Assembly: GCF_011801145.1 (NCBI RefSeq)
Contig: NZ_CP046172.1
Span: 6,510,001 to 6,574,000 of the forward strand
Direction of reading: 5' to 3'
DNA from: Nocardia arthritidis
GTDB taxonomy: Bacteria; Actinomycetota; Actinomycetes; Mycobacteriales; Mycobacteriaceae
DNA length: 64,000 bases
Shown one piece after another: positions 7,990-17,306 of the stretch; positions within the stretch are counted from its first letter, which is position 1, and each line of letters begins with the position of its first letter. The position numbers and the translations under genes are program-made. The notes under the pieces were generated by a model. The model was not told the origin of the DNA. It saw only the letters and a list, made by a program, of their open reading frames with translations, and did no database searches.

Positions 7990-9213
7990 TCAGCGCAGCG
8001 CGGGCGCTCCCGCCAATTCCACCCGCAGGTCGTGCAGGCCGCGGATCAGCGTGCTCTCGCGCCAGCGCGGATCCGCGTCGGCGGCCAGCCGCATATCCGG
8101 GAAACGTTGCACCAGTTGGGTTATCGCGATGCGCCCCTCCATCCGGGCCAGCCCGGCGCCGAGACAGAAGTGGATGCCGTAGCCGAAGGCGACGTGGTTC
8201 GCCGCGCCGCGGGCCGGATCGAATTCGGCGGCGTCGGCATAGCGGTGTTCATCGTGGTTGGCCGAGCCGAGGGCCGCGAGCACCAGTTCGCCTGCAGGAA
8301 TCTCGGTGCCGCCCAAGGTGATCGGCTCGGTGGTGTAGCGCCAGGTGGCGATGTTCACCGGGCCGTTGTAGCGCAGCATCTCCTCGATCAGCTGCGGCAC
8401 CGCGTCCGGATTGTCGTGCACGGCGCGGTAGCGCGCCGGATCGGACAGCAGCGTGAGCACGGTATTGCCGATCAGGTTGACCGTGGTCTCGTGCCCGGCG
8501 ACCAGGATGAGGAAGATCGTCGAGATCAATTCCTCGTCGTTGAGCCGGTCGCCGTCGTCGGTGGCGGCGATCAACTGGGAGACCAGATCGTCGCCGAGGC
8601 CTTCGACGCGGCGGCGCGCGATCAACCGCTCGAAATACTCGATCATGGTGACGGTGACGCGCTCCACCTCGTCCTTGTGCACCGCGGGCGAATCGATGAC
8701 GGCGGCCGACCATTCGCGGAAATCGTCACGGTCCTCGACGGGCAGCCCGAGCAGTTCACAGATCACCGTGACGGGCAATGGAAAAGCGAACTCCCCCAAC
8801 AGATCCACGGTCCCGGTGGTACCCGCGATCCGGTCCAGCAGTTCGTCGGTGATGGCGCGGATCCGCGGGGCCAGCTCCTCCATCCTGGCCGGCGCGAAGG
8901 CCGGGGTGACCAGCTTGCGCAGCCGGGTATGCGTCGGCGGATCCGCATTGAGCATGTGGTTGTTCAGCTTGCGGACGACAGCGTCCGAGACGGTGAGCCC
9001 GGACGCCGCCTCCCGCGCGGCGATCCCCTCGGGCGAATACGGATCCTTGCGGACCGTCGGATTGCGCAATACCTCCCGCACGGCGTCGTATTCGACGACC
9101 AACCAGGCGGGCAGACCCGTCGGCAGGATGACGTGGTGTACCGGCCCCTCGGCGCGTAGCTCGTCGTAAATGGCGTGCGGTGTATGGAAGAAGTCCTGCG
9201 TCAAACGTTTCAT
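7990..9213 (-). CDS. Cytochrome P450 (CYP107-like)
   Basis: A 407-residue soluble bacterial P450. The I-helix AGHETT is at 239-244, the ExxR pair is Glu278-Arg281 (EEMLR), and the heme loop FGYGIHFCLGAGLARME has Cys350. The HMLNADPPTHTRLRK stretch is typical of CYP105/107-type enzymes, which hydroxylate secondary metabolites or drugs with separate ferredoxin partners; none is encoded nearby. ATG 9213 has GAGGGG about 8 bases upstream. It is transcribed away from an MFS transporter 169 bases off. It is not close in sequence to the other P450, so the pair is not a recent duplication. Confidence 0.9.
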   Translation of the reverse strand: MKRLTQDFFHTPHAIYDELRAEGPVHHVILPTGLPAWLVVEYDAVREVLRNPTVRKDPYSPEGIAAREAASGLTVSDAVVRKLNNHMLNADPPTHTRLRKLVTPAFAPARMEELAPRIRAITDELLDRIAGTTGTVDLLGEFAFPLPVTVICELLGLPVEDRDDFREWSAAVIDSPAVHKDEVERVTVTMIEYFERLIARRRVEGLGDDLVSQLIAATDDGDRLNDEELISTIFLILVAGHETTVNLIGNTVLTLLSDPARYRAVHDNPDAVPQLIEEMLRYNGPVNIATWRYTTEPITLGGTEIPAGELVLAALGSANHDEHRYADAAEFDPARGAANHVAFGYGIHFCLGAGLARMEGRIAITQLVQRFPDMRLAADADPRWRESTLIRGLHDLRVELAGAPALR

Positions 9214-9382
9214 GCCGGAAAGCCCCTCTGCGAGTTATGTTGCGCCACTTCGATAGTGGCACGCGCCACCGGGCCCGGCCACCACCCTCGGTAGGAGCGC
9301 CTCGCGCGATAGCGACGACTTATCGGGCGATTTCCAGCGATTCGGGGTATCACGCCGTGGTTGCTGCCGTTAGTCTCCGGGC

Positions 9383-10597
9383 ATGAGTACGGTGGCACCG
9401 GTCCTGCGCGGCGCGCGCGGCGCGAACTCGGTCGCATTCGGCCTACAGGGCTTCTTCTTCGCGGTGATCCTGACGCAGCTGCCGCAGATGAAGGACCGCT
9501 ACGACATGTCCGACGGCCTGATCGTCGGCGCGGTGGTGCTGGTCTCGGTGCTGGCCGGGGTGGGCAGCGTGCTGGCCGAACAGTTGGCCACCTGGCTGTC
9601 GAGCCGCGCGACGTTGCGCATCGGACTGCTGCTCATCACCGTCACCGGATGCGCGATCGCGTTCTCGCCCAACGTGATAGTGCTGATGTGCTGCCTCGGC
9701 TGCTACGGCATCGCGGTGGGCATCGTCGACGCGAGCACCAATATGCAGGCGGTGTTCATCCAGCACGGATACGGCACCTTCATCCTCTCCTCGTTCTACG
9801 CGGCGTGGAGCAGCGGATCGATCCTCGGCGCGCTGTATGTGTCCGCCTCCGAGAAGCTCGGCGTCACACCGCGCGAATCACTGGTGGGCGCGGCGGGCGC
9901 GGTACTGCTGTTCGGTCTGCTCGCCGGGTCGCGGCTGCTCGGCGCCGATACGGCGGAAGCCGCTCCGGCGGAACGGGATTCGGCGGCGGGCTCGCTCGCC
10001 TTCCGCGGCTACGCGGCATTCGGCGTCGCGATGGCACTGGTGTTCGCGATCGATCTGGCGGTGGGCAACTGGGCCGGGCTCTACCTGAAGGACGATCTGC
10101 TCGCCAGCTCCGCGGGCGCGGCGCTGGGATTGGCCGCCTACCAGGGCACCTCACTGCTGGCCCGGCTCACCGGCGACTGGTGGGTGCGCCGCTACGGGCC
10201 GCGCCGGGTAGTGCGCGTCGCCGCGTCCATCGGCGTGCTCGGACTCGCGGTGGTGGTCGCCGCACCGGGTCCGGTGGTGGCGATCGCCGGATTCCTCGTC
10301 GCCGGTCTCGGGATGCCGGTGATCGCGCCGCTGTGCTTCAGCGAGGCGGGGCGGCTCACCGGCGGACGGGAACTCGACGCGCTCATCGCGCGCCTCAACC
10401 TGTTCAATTACGCGGGTACGCTGTTCGGCGGAGGTGTGGTCGGCGCGATCGCCGCGGGCTTCGGACATCGGGTCGGCTTCGTGATCCCGTTGGTTTTCGC
10501 GGCGTCGCTGATTCTCATCGCGCGGGTATTCCATTCGCGTTCCGAAGCGGGCAGCCCGCTCGCCCCGGATACAGACCATGCTGTACTGGATGGGTGA
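9383..10597 (+). CDS. MFS transporter (YbjJ-like)
   Basis: A 404-residue membrane protein with about 12 hydrophobic segments and MFS loop motifs. The start MSTVAPVLRGARGANSVAFG and the GIVDASTNMQ segment resemble YbjJ-type and fucose-permease-type transporters. The substrate is unknown. No clear ribosome-binding site precedes ATG 9383, so the message may be leaderless. A GNAT acetyltransferase starts on its stop codon (GTGA), so the two are coupled; drug export plus acetylation is one reading. Confidence 0.8.
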   Translation: MSTVAPVLRGARGANSVAFGLQGFFFAVILTQLPQMKDRYDMSDGLIVGAVVLVSVLAGVGSVLAEQLATWLSSRATLRIGLLLITVTGCAIAFSPNVIVLMCCLGCYGIAVGIVDASTNMQAVFIQHGYGTFILSSFYAAWSSGSILGALYVSASEKLGVTPRESLVGAAGAVLLFGLLAGSRLLGADTAEAAPAERDSAAGSLAFRGYAAFGVAMALVFAIDLAVGNWAGLYLKDDLLASSAGAALGLAAYQGTSLLARLTGDWWVRRYGPRRVVRVAASIGVLGLAVVVAAPGPVVAIAGFLVAGLGMPVIAPLCFSEAGRLTGGRELDALIARLNLFNYAGTLFGGGVVGAIAAGFGHRVGFVIPLVFAASLILIARVFHSRSEAGSPLAPDTDHAVLDG

Positions 10598-11142
10598 ATC
10601 AGTTGAGCGACATGCCGGTCACCGTCGACCGGGCCGGGCTGTGGGATGCCGAGGCCCTCAGTGACGTCGCGGCCGCGACGTTCCCGCTCGCGTGCCCGCC
10701 CGATGCCACCGCCGACGATATCGAGCTGTACATCGCCGAGGCGCTCTCGGACGAGCGGTTCGGCGAATACCTGAGCGATCCGGCGCGCACGGTATTGAAG
10801 GCGGTGTCCGGCGACGACATCGTCGGCTATGCCATGTTGCACGCGGCCGATCCGCACGACCCGGAGATCGCCAAGGCGGTCGATCTGCACCCGGCGATCG
10901 AGCTCAGCAAAATCTATGTGCTGCCCGGTCATCACGGCACCGGGGTGTCGACGGCGCTGATGCACGCGGTGCTGGAGCGCTGCGCCGCGGACGGATTTCC
11001 CGGGGTGTGGCTCGGGGTGAATCAGGAGAACGCCCGCGCCCAGCGCTTCTATGCCAGGCACGGGTTCGTCGTCGTCGGCACCAAGACGTTCATGGTCGGC
11101 AATCAGCCGCAGAACGATTTCATCATGCGAAAGCTGTTCTAG
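10594..11142 (+). CDS. GNAT-family N-acetyltransferase
   Basis: About 182 residues. The acetyl-CoA-binding motif A is visible as IYVLPGHHGTGVSTALM, followed by motif B with WLGVNQENARAQRFYARHGF, the standard C-terminal GNAT signature. The GTG at 10594 overlaps the MFS stop (GTGA); an in-frame TTG at 10603 or ATG at 10612 could also serve. The acceptor substrate is unknown. The ending resembles protein N-acetyltransferase (RimI-like) or spermidine/antibiotic acetyltransferase-type members. Confidence 0.8.
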   Translation: MNQLSDMPVTVDRAGLWDAEALSDVAAATFPLACPPDATADDIELYIAEALSDERFGEYLSDPARTVLKAVSGDDIVGYAMLHAADPHDPEIAKAVDLHPAIELSKIYVLPGHHGTGVSTALMHAVLERCAADGFPGVWLGVNQENARAQRFYARHGFVVVGTKTFMVGNQPQNDFIMRKLF

Positions 11143-11164
11143 CGCAGGAATTCATCGCCGGTGA

Positions 11165-11914
11165 TCACGCCGCGACGAAGTTCACCAGGGCGGCGGAGAA
11201 GGCCGGGGCGGTGACGGCCAGCAGGTGATCGCCGGGGACGAGTTCGAGTTTCGCGTTCGGCAGGGCGGCGGCCAAGCGCTCGGGTTCGGCGGCGAAGGGG
11301 TCCTTGTCGCCCGCCAGAACCAGTGTGGGAACGGTGATTTCGGATAGATCCCGGATCGGGCGATCGTCGAGGCCGGTGGCCACCGCCTCGATGGCGACCT
11401 TGTCGGCGTGCACCGCGTCGGCGAGGATGCGGAACATCACCGCCAGATCCGGCGCCTGCTCGCCGCGCATGGCGGCATGCAGTTCGGTCAATTCGATGAC
11501 GCGGCGGTCGACGCCGCCGCAGTCGATGACGCCGGAGCCGACGCCGCCGATCGCCAGCCGGGTCACCCGCTCGTCGGCGGCCGCGACCAATAGCGAGATG
11601 ATCGCGCCCATCGAATACCCAACCTGCACAACGCTGTCCAGCCCCAGCTCGTCGTACAGCGCGCTGACGTCCTTGGCCATGGCCGCCCACGAGTAGCTCG
11701 CCGCGTCGTGCGGTTTGTCGGAGCGGCCGTGTCCGCGCGCGTCCAGGGATACGACGGTGCGCCCCGCGGCCTGCAGCGCGCCGACCACGCCCGTGCTCAT
11801 CCAGTTGGCGTTGGTGTCGGCGACCACGCCGTGCTGCAGGATGACCGGCGTACCCGAGCCCTCCCAGACGCGGTAGTTGAGCTCCAGGCCGTCCCAGGTT
11901 CTGAACTTCGTCAT
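11165..11914 (-). CDS. Alpha/beta hydrolase
   Basis: A 249-residue alpha/beta-hydrolase fold. The oxyanion HGVVADTNANW segment, the SLDARGHGRSDKP loop, the nucleophile elbow VQVGYSMGAIISLLV (Ser in GYSMG), the acid in LAGDKDPF and the His in PGDHLLAV are all present. Esterase, lipase or haloperoxidase-like activity is possible; the substrate cannot be predicted. ATG 11914 is preferred to the much longer open frame, whose extra sequence is the antisense of the ABC gene. It is divergent from the ABC exporter operon. Confidence 0.85.
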   Translation of the reverse strand: MTKFRTWDGLELNYRVWEGSGTPVILQHGVVADTNANWMSTGVVGALQAAGRTVVSLDARGHGRSDKPHDAASYSWAAMAKDVSALYDELGLDSVVQVGYSMGAIISLLVAAADERVTRLAIGGVGSGVIDCGGVDRRVIELTELHAAMRGEQAPDLAVMFRILADAVHADKVAIEAVATGLDDRPIRDLSEITVPTLVLAGDKDPFAAEPERLAAALPNAKLELVPGDHLLAVTAPAFSAALVNFVAA

Positions 11915-11956
11915 GCGGGCCGATGGTAGTTCATCGTCACGATTGACATGTTCTCT

Positions 11957-11978
11957 AAGTTCAGTATTTACTGAACTT
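11957..11978. promoter_or_regulatory. Palindromic operator candidate upstream of the ABC exporter
   Basis: AAGTTCAGTA (11957-11966), TT, then TACTGAACTT: a perfect 10-bp dyad in an AT-rich patch 30 bases before the ABC ATPase start. A further half-like copy TTAACTGAAC lies at 11986-11995. The GbsR/MarR-type regulator encoded at the end of the same gene set is the likely binder. The -10 region probably overlaps it. Confidence 0.6.
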
Positions 11979-12007
11979 ACTGACCTTAACTGAACGCTGG
12001 AGATCCG

Positions 12008-12895
<888 letters not shown>

Positions 12896-12927
12896 ACCGA
12901 AAACCTTTGACATACAGGAGTCTTCGC

Positions 12928-13704
12928 ATGACACGGACAGTATTCACGCAAACGTTGCGGGAGCAGCGACGGGGGCTGATCGGTTGGTCGATCGCATTCG
13001 CCCTCGTGCCCATGCTGTACCTGCCGTCGTATCGGACGCTGCGGGACCAGGGCTCGCTGAACGTCAAACAGAACAAACTCTACGACGCCCTCGGACTCAG
13101 CGACTTCGCCAGCGGCGCAGGCTATCTCGGATCGACCATCTACGCCATGTTCGGCCTGGTGATGATGCTGATCTTCGCGGTGACCTTCGCCGCGAGATCG
13201 GCGACGCAGGAGGAGAACGGATCGCTGGATCTGCTACTGGCACAGCCGATCAGCCGCGTGAATCTACTGGCACAGCGATTCGGCGCACTGGCGGCACAGG
13301 TCGGCGTCGTCACCGCCGTGCTCACCCTCGGCGTGCTGATCGGCGCGAATTCCGGCGGGTTGGGCGTTGCGGCGGGGAATATCGTCGCCGCGAGCATCGG
13401 GCTCGGACTGTTCGCCCTGACCACCGGAACGATCACGCTGCTCGCCGGTGCGATGACCGGAAGCCGTTCCAGCACACTGGGAATCGGCGCGGTCGTCGGC
13501 CTCGGCAGCTATCTCGCCAATAATCTGGGCGGGACTATCGACGGCGCACGCTGGCTGCGCAGGCTCTCGCCGGTCTATTACGCGAACGGCAATACGCCGC
13601 TGGTCAACGGATGGAGCGCGCACGTGCTGGTGCTACTCGGTCTGACCGCGCTCGCCGTCAGCGTAGCGATCGCCGCCTTCGATCGCCGCGATATCGCCGT
13701 CTAG
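12928..13704 (+). CDS. ABC-2 type transporter permease
   Basis: A 258-residue membrane subunit with six or so hydrophobic segments and the ABC-2 signature AAQVGVVTAVLTLGVLIGAN plus a QEENGSLDLLLAQPISR cytoplasmic loop. ATG 12928 has AGGAG 8 bases upstream. An in-frame ATG at 12892 overlaps the ATPase stop (ATGA) and would add 12 residues. It works with the upstream ATPase as an exporter. Confidence 0.85.
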   Translation: MTRTVFTQTLREQRRGLIGWSIAFALVPMLYLPSYRTLRDQGSLNVKQNKLYDALGLSDFASGAGYLGSTIYAMFGLVMMLIFAVTFAARSATQEENGSLDLLLAQPISRVNLLAQRFGALAAQVGVVTAVLTLGVLIGANSGGLGVAAGNIVAASIGLGLFALTTGTITLLAGAMTGSRSSTLGIGAVVGLGSYLANNLGGTIDGARWLRRLSPVYYANGNTPLVNGWSAHVLVLLGLTALAVSVAIAAFDRRDIAV

Positions 13705-13763
13705 GTTCCGTGCGGCCTGCCCCGCTTTTTCATATCCGCAAGGCGGAAAGGGATACTCGACCG

Positions 13764-13835
13764 ATGATCGACGACAGCGCGCCCACCGACGACGCGGCAC
13801 CGGCCGGAACCGAGCTCGGCGAGGGGCGGGAATGA
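13764..13835 (+). CDS. Possible 23-residue leader peptide before the GbsR regulator
   Basis: A short frame MIDDSAPTDDAAPAGTELGE-GRE starts with ATG 13764 after AAAGGGA and ends with a TGA that overlaps the regulator start as ATGA. It is acidic and resembles no known family. It may be a translated coupling leader, or chance. Nothing but its position and ribosome-binding site supports it. Confidence 0.3.
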   Translation: MIDDSAPTDDAAPAGTELGEGRE

Positions 13836-14320
13836 CCGAGCGCGACAATCCGGCAACCGACCGGTCACCCGAGGCGCTGGCCTTCGTCGAGGAATTCGCG
13901 CTGGTGCTCGAGCGCATGGGCCTGGTCAGGATGGTCGGGCGCACCGTCGGATGGCTGCTGGTGGCGGACCCGCCGGAGCAGACCTTCGGTCAGATCGCCG
14001 AGGCGCTACAGGCGTCCAAGGGGTCCATCTCCAATGCGCTGAAGACTCTCGTCACCATGCGCTGGGTCGACAAGGTCTCCAAACCCGGCGACCGCCGCGA
14101 CTACTACAGCATCCGGCCCGGCATCCTGCCGGAGCTGATGCGTCAGCAGAGCGCGATGTACACCGATATCACCGGCGTCACCGCACGCGGCCTGGCACTA
14201 TTCGGCGACCCGAATGGCAAGGACGCCAGCCGGGTTCGCGATATGCACGAATTCCTGGCCTGGATCGGCAAGGAAATGCCCGCGCTGATCGACCGCTGGT
14301 ACGCCGAACACGGCTCCTAA
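13832..14320 (+). CDS. GbsR/MarR-family transcriptional regulator
   Basis: A 162-residue winged-helix protein of the GbsR type: ALVLERMGLVRMVGRTVGWL, then the recognition helices TFGQIAEALQASKGSISNAL and KTLVTMRWVDKVSKPGDRRD, then a helical dimerisation tail. Regulators of this type often sit at the end of ABC-exporter operons and repress them. The target is probably the dyad at 11957-11978. GAGGGGCGGG precedes ATG 13832. Confidence 0.82.
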   Translation: MTERDNPATDRSPEALAFVEEFALVLERMGLVRMVGRTVGWLLVADPPEQTFGQIAEALQASKGSISNALKTLVTMRWVDKVSKPGDRRDYYSIRPGILPELMRQQSAMYTDITGVTARGLALFGDPNGKDASRVRDMHEFLAWIGKEMPALIDRWYAEHGS

Positions 14321-14384
14321 GCGTACCTCCGCATTCGCTCCGGCCATGCGCGGTCCGAGGACGGCTCCGCCGACAGCGCCCATT
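14321..14384 (+). repeat. Dispersed 64-bp intergenic repeat, copy A
   Basis: Beginning GCGTACCTCCGC, this element directly follows the regulator stop and reappears, inverted, at 62217-62280 with only about five or six mismatches. The centre (CGCTCCGGCCATGCGCGG) and the GACGGCTCCGCCG part are conserved. It has no convincing coding function. Confidence 0.75.
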
Positions 14385-14388
14385 CGGG

Positions 14389-15188
14389 TCAGGCCAGCAT
14401 CTTCGCCTTGAGTGCCGCGATATCGGCGTCGGTGAGCTTCAGACCGTCGCGCACATAGTTGTCGAAGCTGCCGTACGTCGCGTTGGCCTGATCGAAAGCC
14501 GCGTCCAGCCACTGGGATTGGACGCCGTTGAGCGGATCCTGCGGGCTGGCGTTGCGGTACTGGTTGGACAGCAGGTAGTCCTGGGTCACCGTGCCGCGGT
14601 CGACGCCGAGGATGGTCAGCAGGACGGCGGTGGCCCAGCCGGTGCGGTCCTTGCCCGCGGTGCAGTGGTAGAGCACCGCACCCTCTTTCGTGTTGATGAT
14701 GTCGTGCAGCACGGCCGCGAACGCCTCGTTGGCGCCCGGCGCGGTGATGAACGCGCTGTAGAGCCCGACACCGCCGGTGAGGGTGGTGGCCATGACCTCC
14801 GGCGAGGCGTGACCGATCACGTCGTCCCAGTTGGCGGTGGCGCCGCCGGGGATGAGGTCGGGGCCATCGTCCGCTCGAAGACGGTGCGCAGGTCGTCGAC
14901 GTAGCGGACGCTGCGGCTGGTGAGCTCGCCCAGATCGGCCGGGGTCGCGTTGTTCAGCTGGCCGGTGCGGTAGACCAGGCCGAGGCGGACGATCCGGTCG
15001 TCGACGGTTCGATAGCCGCCGACATCGCGGGCGTTCTGCACGCCCTGCAGCATCAGCGACCGGTCGAAGTTCGCGGTGCCCGCGGTGGCCGTCGGATCGG
15101 CGGACGCGACGGTGATCACCGGTCCGAACACCAGGGCCAAACCGGTGGCGGCGGCCACCGAGGCGCGTAACGCACGGTCGCGATTCAC
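14389..15188 (-). pseudogene. Secreted tyrosine phosphatase (LipA/PtpB-type), frameshifted
   Basis: Signal peptide from GTG 15188 (NRDRALRASVAAATGLALVF), then NARDVGGYRTVDDRIVRLGL, the start typical of Y_phosphatase3 proteins. The catalytic loop is HCTAGKDRTG (HCx5R) further on, with a C-terminal DYLLSNQYRN helix. The frame breaks near 14870-14874: DDLRTVFER in one frame continues as DDGPDLIPGG only in another, as if one G were missing from GAGCGGGACGAT. The full product would dephosphorylate protein or lipid phosphate outside the membrane. GGGAG lies 8 bases before GTG 15188. A real pseudogene or a sequencing error is possible. Confidence 0.8.
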
Positions 15189-15389
15189 GGTGGGCACTCC
15201 CTTCGTCCGGTCCGCCGAGCTTCGACAGACATCCGGGCCGGTTCGAGCAAATCAGTTGTCGTGTGCGGCAAGCAAGTTCGGTGTGATACCGGTCACTCCG
15301 GACCCGCACCGCCGGATGCTAACGCTACCGCTTACCCCTGGCCGCCGTTCACGCGACTGTGGGGATTCACAATCCCCGGTCGGTCCGCG

Positions 15390-16409
15390 TCAGGCGGCCG
15401 AAACCTCGAACCGGGACAGCGCGAGCAGGCGCGAGATGGCGCGCAGGTACTTCTTGCGATACCCGCCCTCCAGCATTTCCGCGGAGAAGATCTCGTCGAG
15501 CTTCGCACCGGATACGGTCACCGGAATGCTCGCGTCGTAGAGCCGGTCGGCCAGCACCACGATCCGCAGCGCGACGGCCTGATCCACCACCGGATGCACG
15601 CCCGCGACGAATACTGCCGACACCCCGGAGATCAGCGCGCCGTACTTCGAGGGATGCAGGGTGCTCAGGTGTTTCAGCAGGGCGTCGAAATCGTCGAGGG
15701 TCGCGCCCGGTGTCGCGGCGGCCCGCTCGGCCAGCAGTTCGGGCGCGGTCGGCGGCGGGGCGGGCGGCAGATCGCGGTGCCGGTAGTCGGGTCCGTCGAC
15801 CCGGACGGCCTCGAAGATCGCACCGAGCTTCTTGATCTCGCGCATGAAATCCTGTGCGGCGAAACGTCCCTCGCCCAACTGGCCCGGCAGCGTATTCGAG
15901 GTGGCCGCGACGGAGACGCCGCGCGTCGTCAGCTCGGTGAGCAGCCGGGAGACCAGCATGGTGTCGCCGGGATCGTCGAGCTCGAATTCGTCGATGCACA
16001 GCACGCTGTTGGCCGACAGCCGCTCCACCGCGTTGTTGAAGCCGAGCGCGCCGACGAGGTTGGTGAGCTCACCGAAGGTGCCGAACGATTTCGGGGCGGG
16101 CGAGCTGTGGAAGATCGAGGCGAGCAGATGGGTTTTGCCGACGCCGAAGCCGCCGTCGAGATACAGGCCCGCGCCGCTGACCGGCTTCTTCTTCCCGAAC
16201 AGGCTTTTCTTACCCGCGGCCCGGTGGATCTTGGCCACCTGATCCGCGAAATCCTCCGCCTTGCGCACCGCCGCGGCCTGCGACGGCTCCTTCGGATCCG
16301 GGATGTAGGTTGCGAAGGCGACCTCGTCGAACATGGGCGGCGGCACCATCTGGGCGACGAGCTGGTCGGCCGGGACCTCCGGGTGGCGGTCGACGAGGCG
16401 TTCTGGCAT
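15390..16409 (-). CDS. zapE: AFG1/ZapE-family ATPase
   Basis: A 339-residue P-loop ATPase: Walker A GGFGVGKTH (86-94), Walker B VLCIDEFE (136-143), sensor segment VAATSNTLPGQL, and the conserved C-terminal LADRLYDASIPVTVSG stretch. This matches bacterial ZapE (Fts-ring associated in E. coli) and mitochondrial AFG1, and the syntenic Rv2670c. A Lys-rich loop (GKKSLFGKKK) precedes the P-loop. It is divergent from the RibD-like reductase 35 bases away. Confidence 0.88.
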   Translation of the reverse strand: MPERLVDRHPEVPADQLVAQMVPPPMFDEVAFATYIPDPKEPSQAAAVRKAEDFADQVAKIHRAAGKKSLFGKKKPVSGAGLYLDGGFGVGKTHLLASIFHSSPAPKSFGTFGELTNLVGALGFNNAVERLSANSVLCIDEFELDDPGDTMLVSRLLTELTTRGVSVAATSNTLPGQLGEGRFAAQDFMREIKKLGAIFEAVRVDGPDYRHRDLPPAPPPTAPELLAERAAATPGATLDDFDALLKHLSTLHPSKYGALISGVSAVFVAGVHPVVDQAVALRIVVLADRLYDASIPVTVSGAKLDEIFSAEMLEGGYRKKYLRAISRLLALSRFEVSAA

Positions 16410-16444
16410 GTACGAAGCGTAATGACGTGGTGAGATCGGGTGTC

Positions 16445-17206
16445 ATGCAGCGTAGTCACAATGCGATCCAGCTCACAGCGCTGAACCGGGAGGAACTCGC
16501 CCGGTTGTACGCCTACCCGGTCGGGCTCCAAGCCCCTTGGGTGCGGGCGAATTTCGTATCGAGCGTCGACGGCGCCGCCACCGCGGGCGAACTCTCCGAG
16601 GGGCTCGGCACGCCCGCCGACAAGACGGTCTTCCTGCTGCTGCGTGATCTCGCCGACGTCATCCTGGTGGGCGCGGGCACGGTGCGCGCCGAGAACTACG
16701 GCGGCGCGCGCACCGATCCGGACCGCAGGCGCGCGCTGTACGCGAGCGGTTTCGGCGGTGACCGGCACGGCACGCCGCCGCGGATCGCGGTGGTGACCGC
16801 GAGCGCCCAACTCGAACCCGAAAGCCGCCTCTTCACCGATACCGTTGTGCCGCCGCTGATCATCACCACCGCGGGCGCGCCGGCCGAGCGCAAGCGGGCA
16901 CTCGCCGACGCGGGCGGGGAGGTGGTCGAGGCGGGCGATATCGCGATCACCCCGAAGGCCCTGCTCGGTGCGCTCACCGAGCGCGAGATGCTGCGGGTGC
17001 TGTGCGAGGGCGGGCCGCATCTGTTCGGGGAATTGCTCGACGCCGACGCCGTCGACGAGCTCTGCCTCACCACGGCTCCGCTGCTGGTCGGCGGGTCGGC
17101 GCGGCGAATCGCGCTGTCCGCGCACGAGTTCCGGCGGCCGATGCGCCGGGCGCATATCCTGCTCGCCGACGACGGCACGGTGCTGACCAGGTGGCGCAGA
17201 TACTAA
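16445..17206 (+). CDS. RibD C-terminal-type pyrimidine reductase family protein
   Basis: A 253-residue protein with the RibD_C/dihydrofolate-reductase-like fold: VRANFVSSVDGAAT at the start, VGAGTVRAENYGG for NADPH binding, and LCEGGPHLFGELLDADAVDE near the end. It resembles M. tuberculosis Rv2671, which is known for reducing pyrimidine and dihydrofolate substrates. It lacks the RibD deaminase domain. ATG 16445 is chosen because the homologue starts there; the ribosome-binding site is weak. Confidence 0.85.
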   Translation: MQRSHNAIQLTALNREELARLYAYPVGLQAPWVRANFVSSVDGAATAGELSEGLGTPADKTVFLLLRDLADVILVGAGTVRAENYGGARTDPDRRRALYASGFGGDRHGTPPRIAVVTASAQLEPESRLFTDTVVPPLIITTAGAPAERKRALADAGGEVVEAGDIAITPKALLGALTEREMLRVLCEGGPHLFGELLDADAVDELCLTTAPLLVGGSARRIALSAHEFRRPMRRAHILLADDGTVLTRWRRY

Positions 17207-17306
17207 GCATCGCGCAGCGATCCGATGGGGGGTGGTGGTCGGGTGACGGGCGGGCCTAAGCGGGCCGTCGATGAAACGAGGGGCCGAACCTGGCAGGCTG
17301 TAGCGC

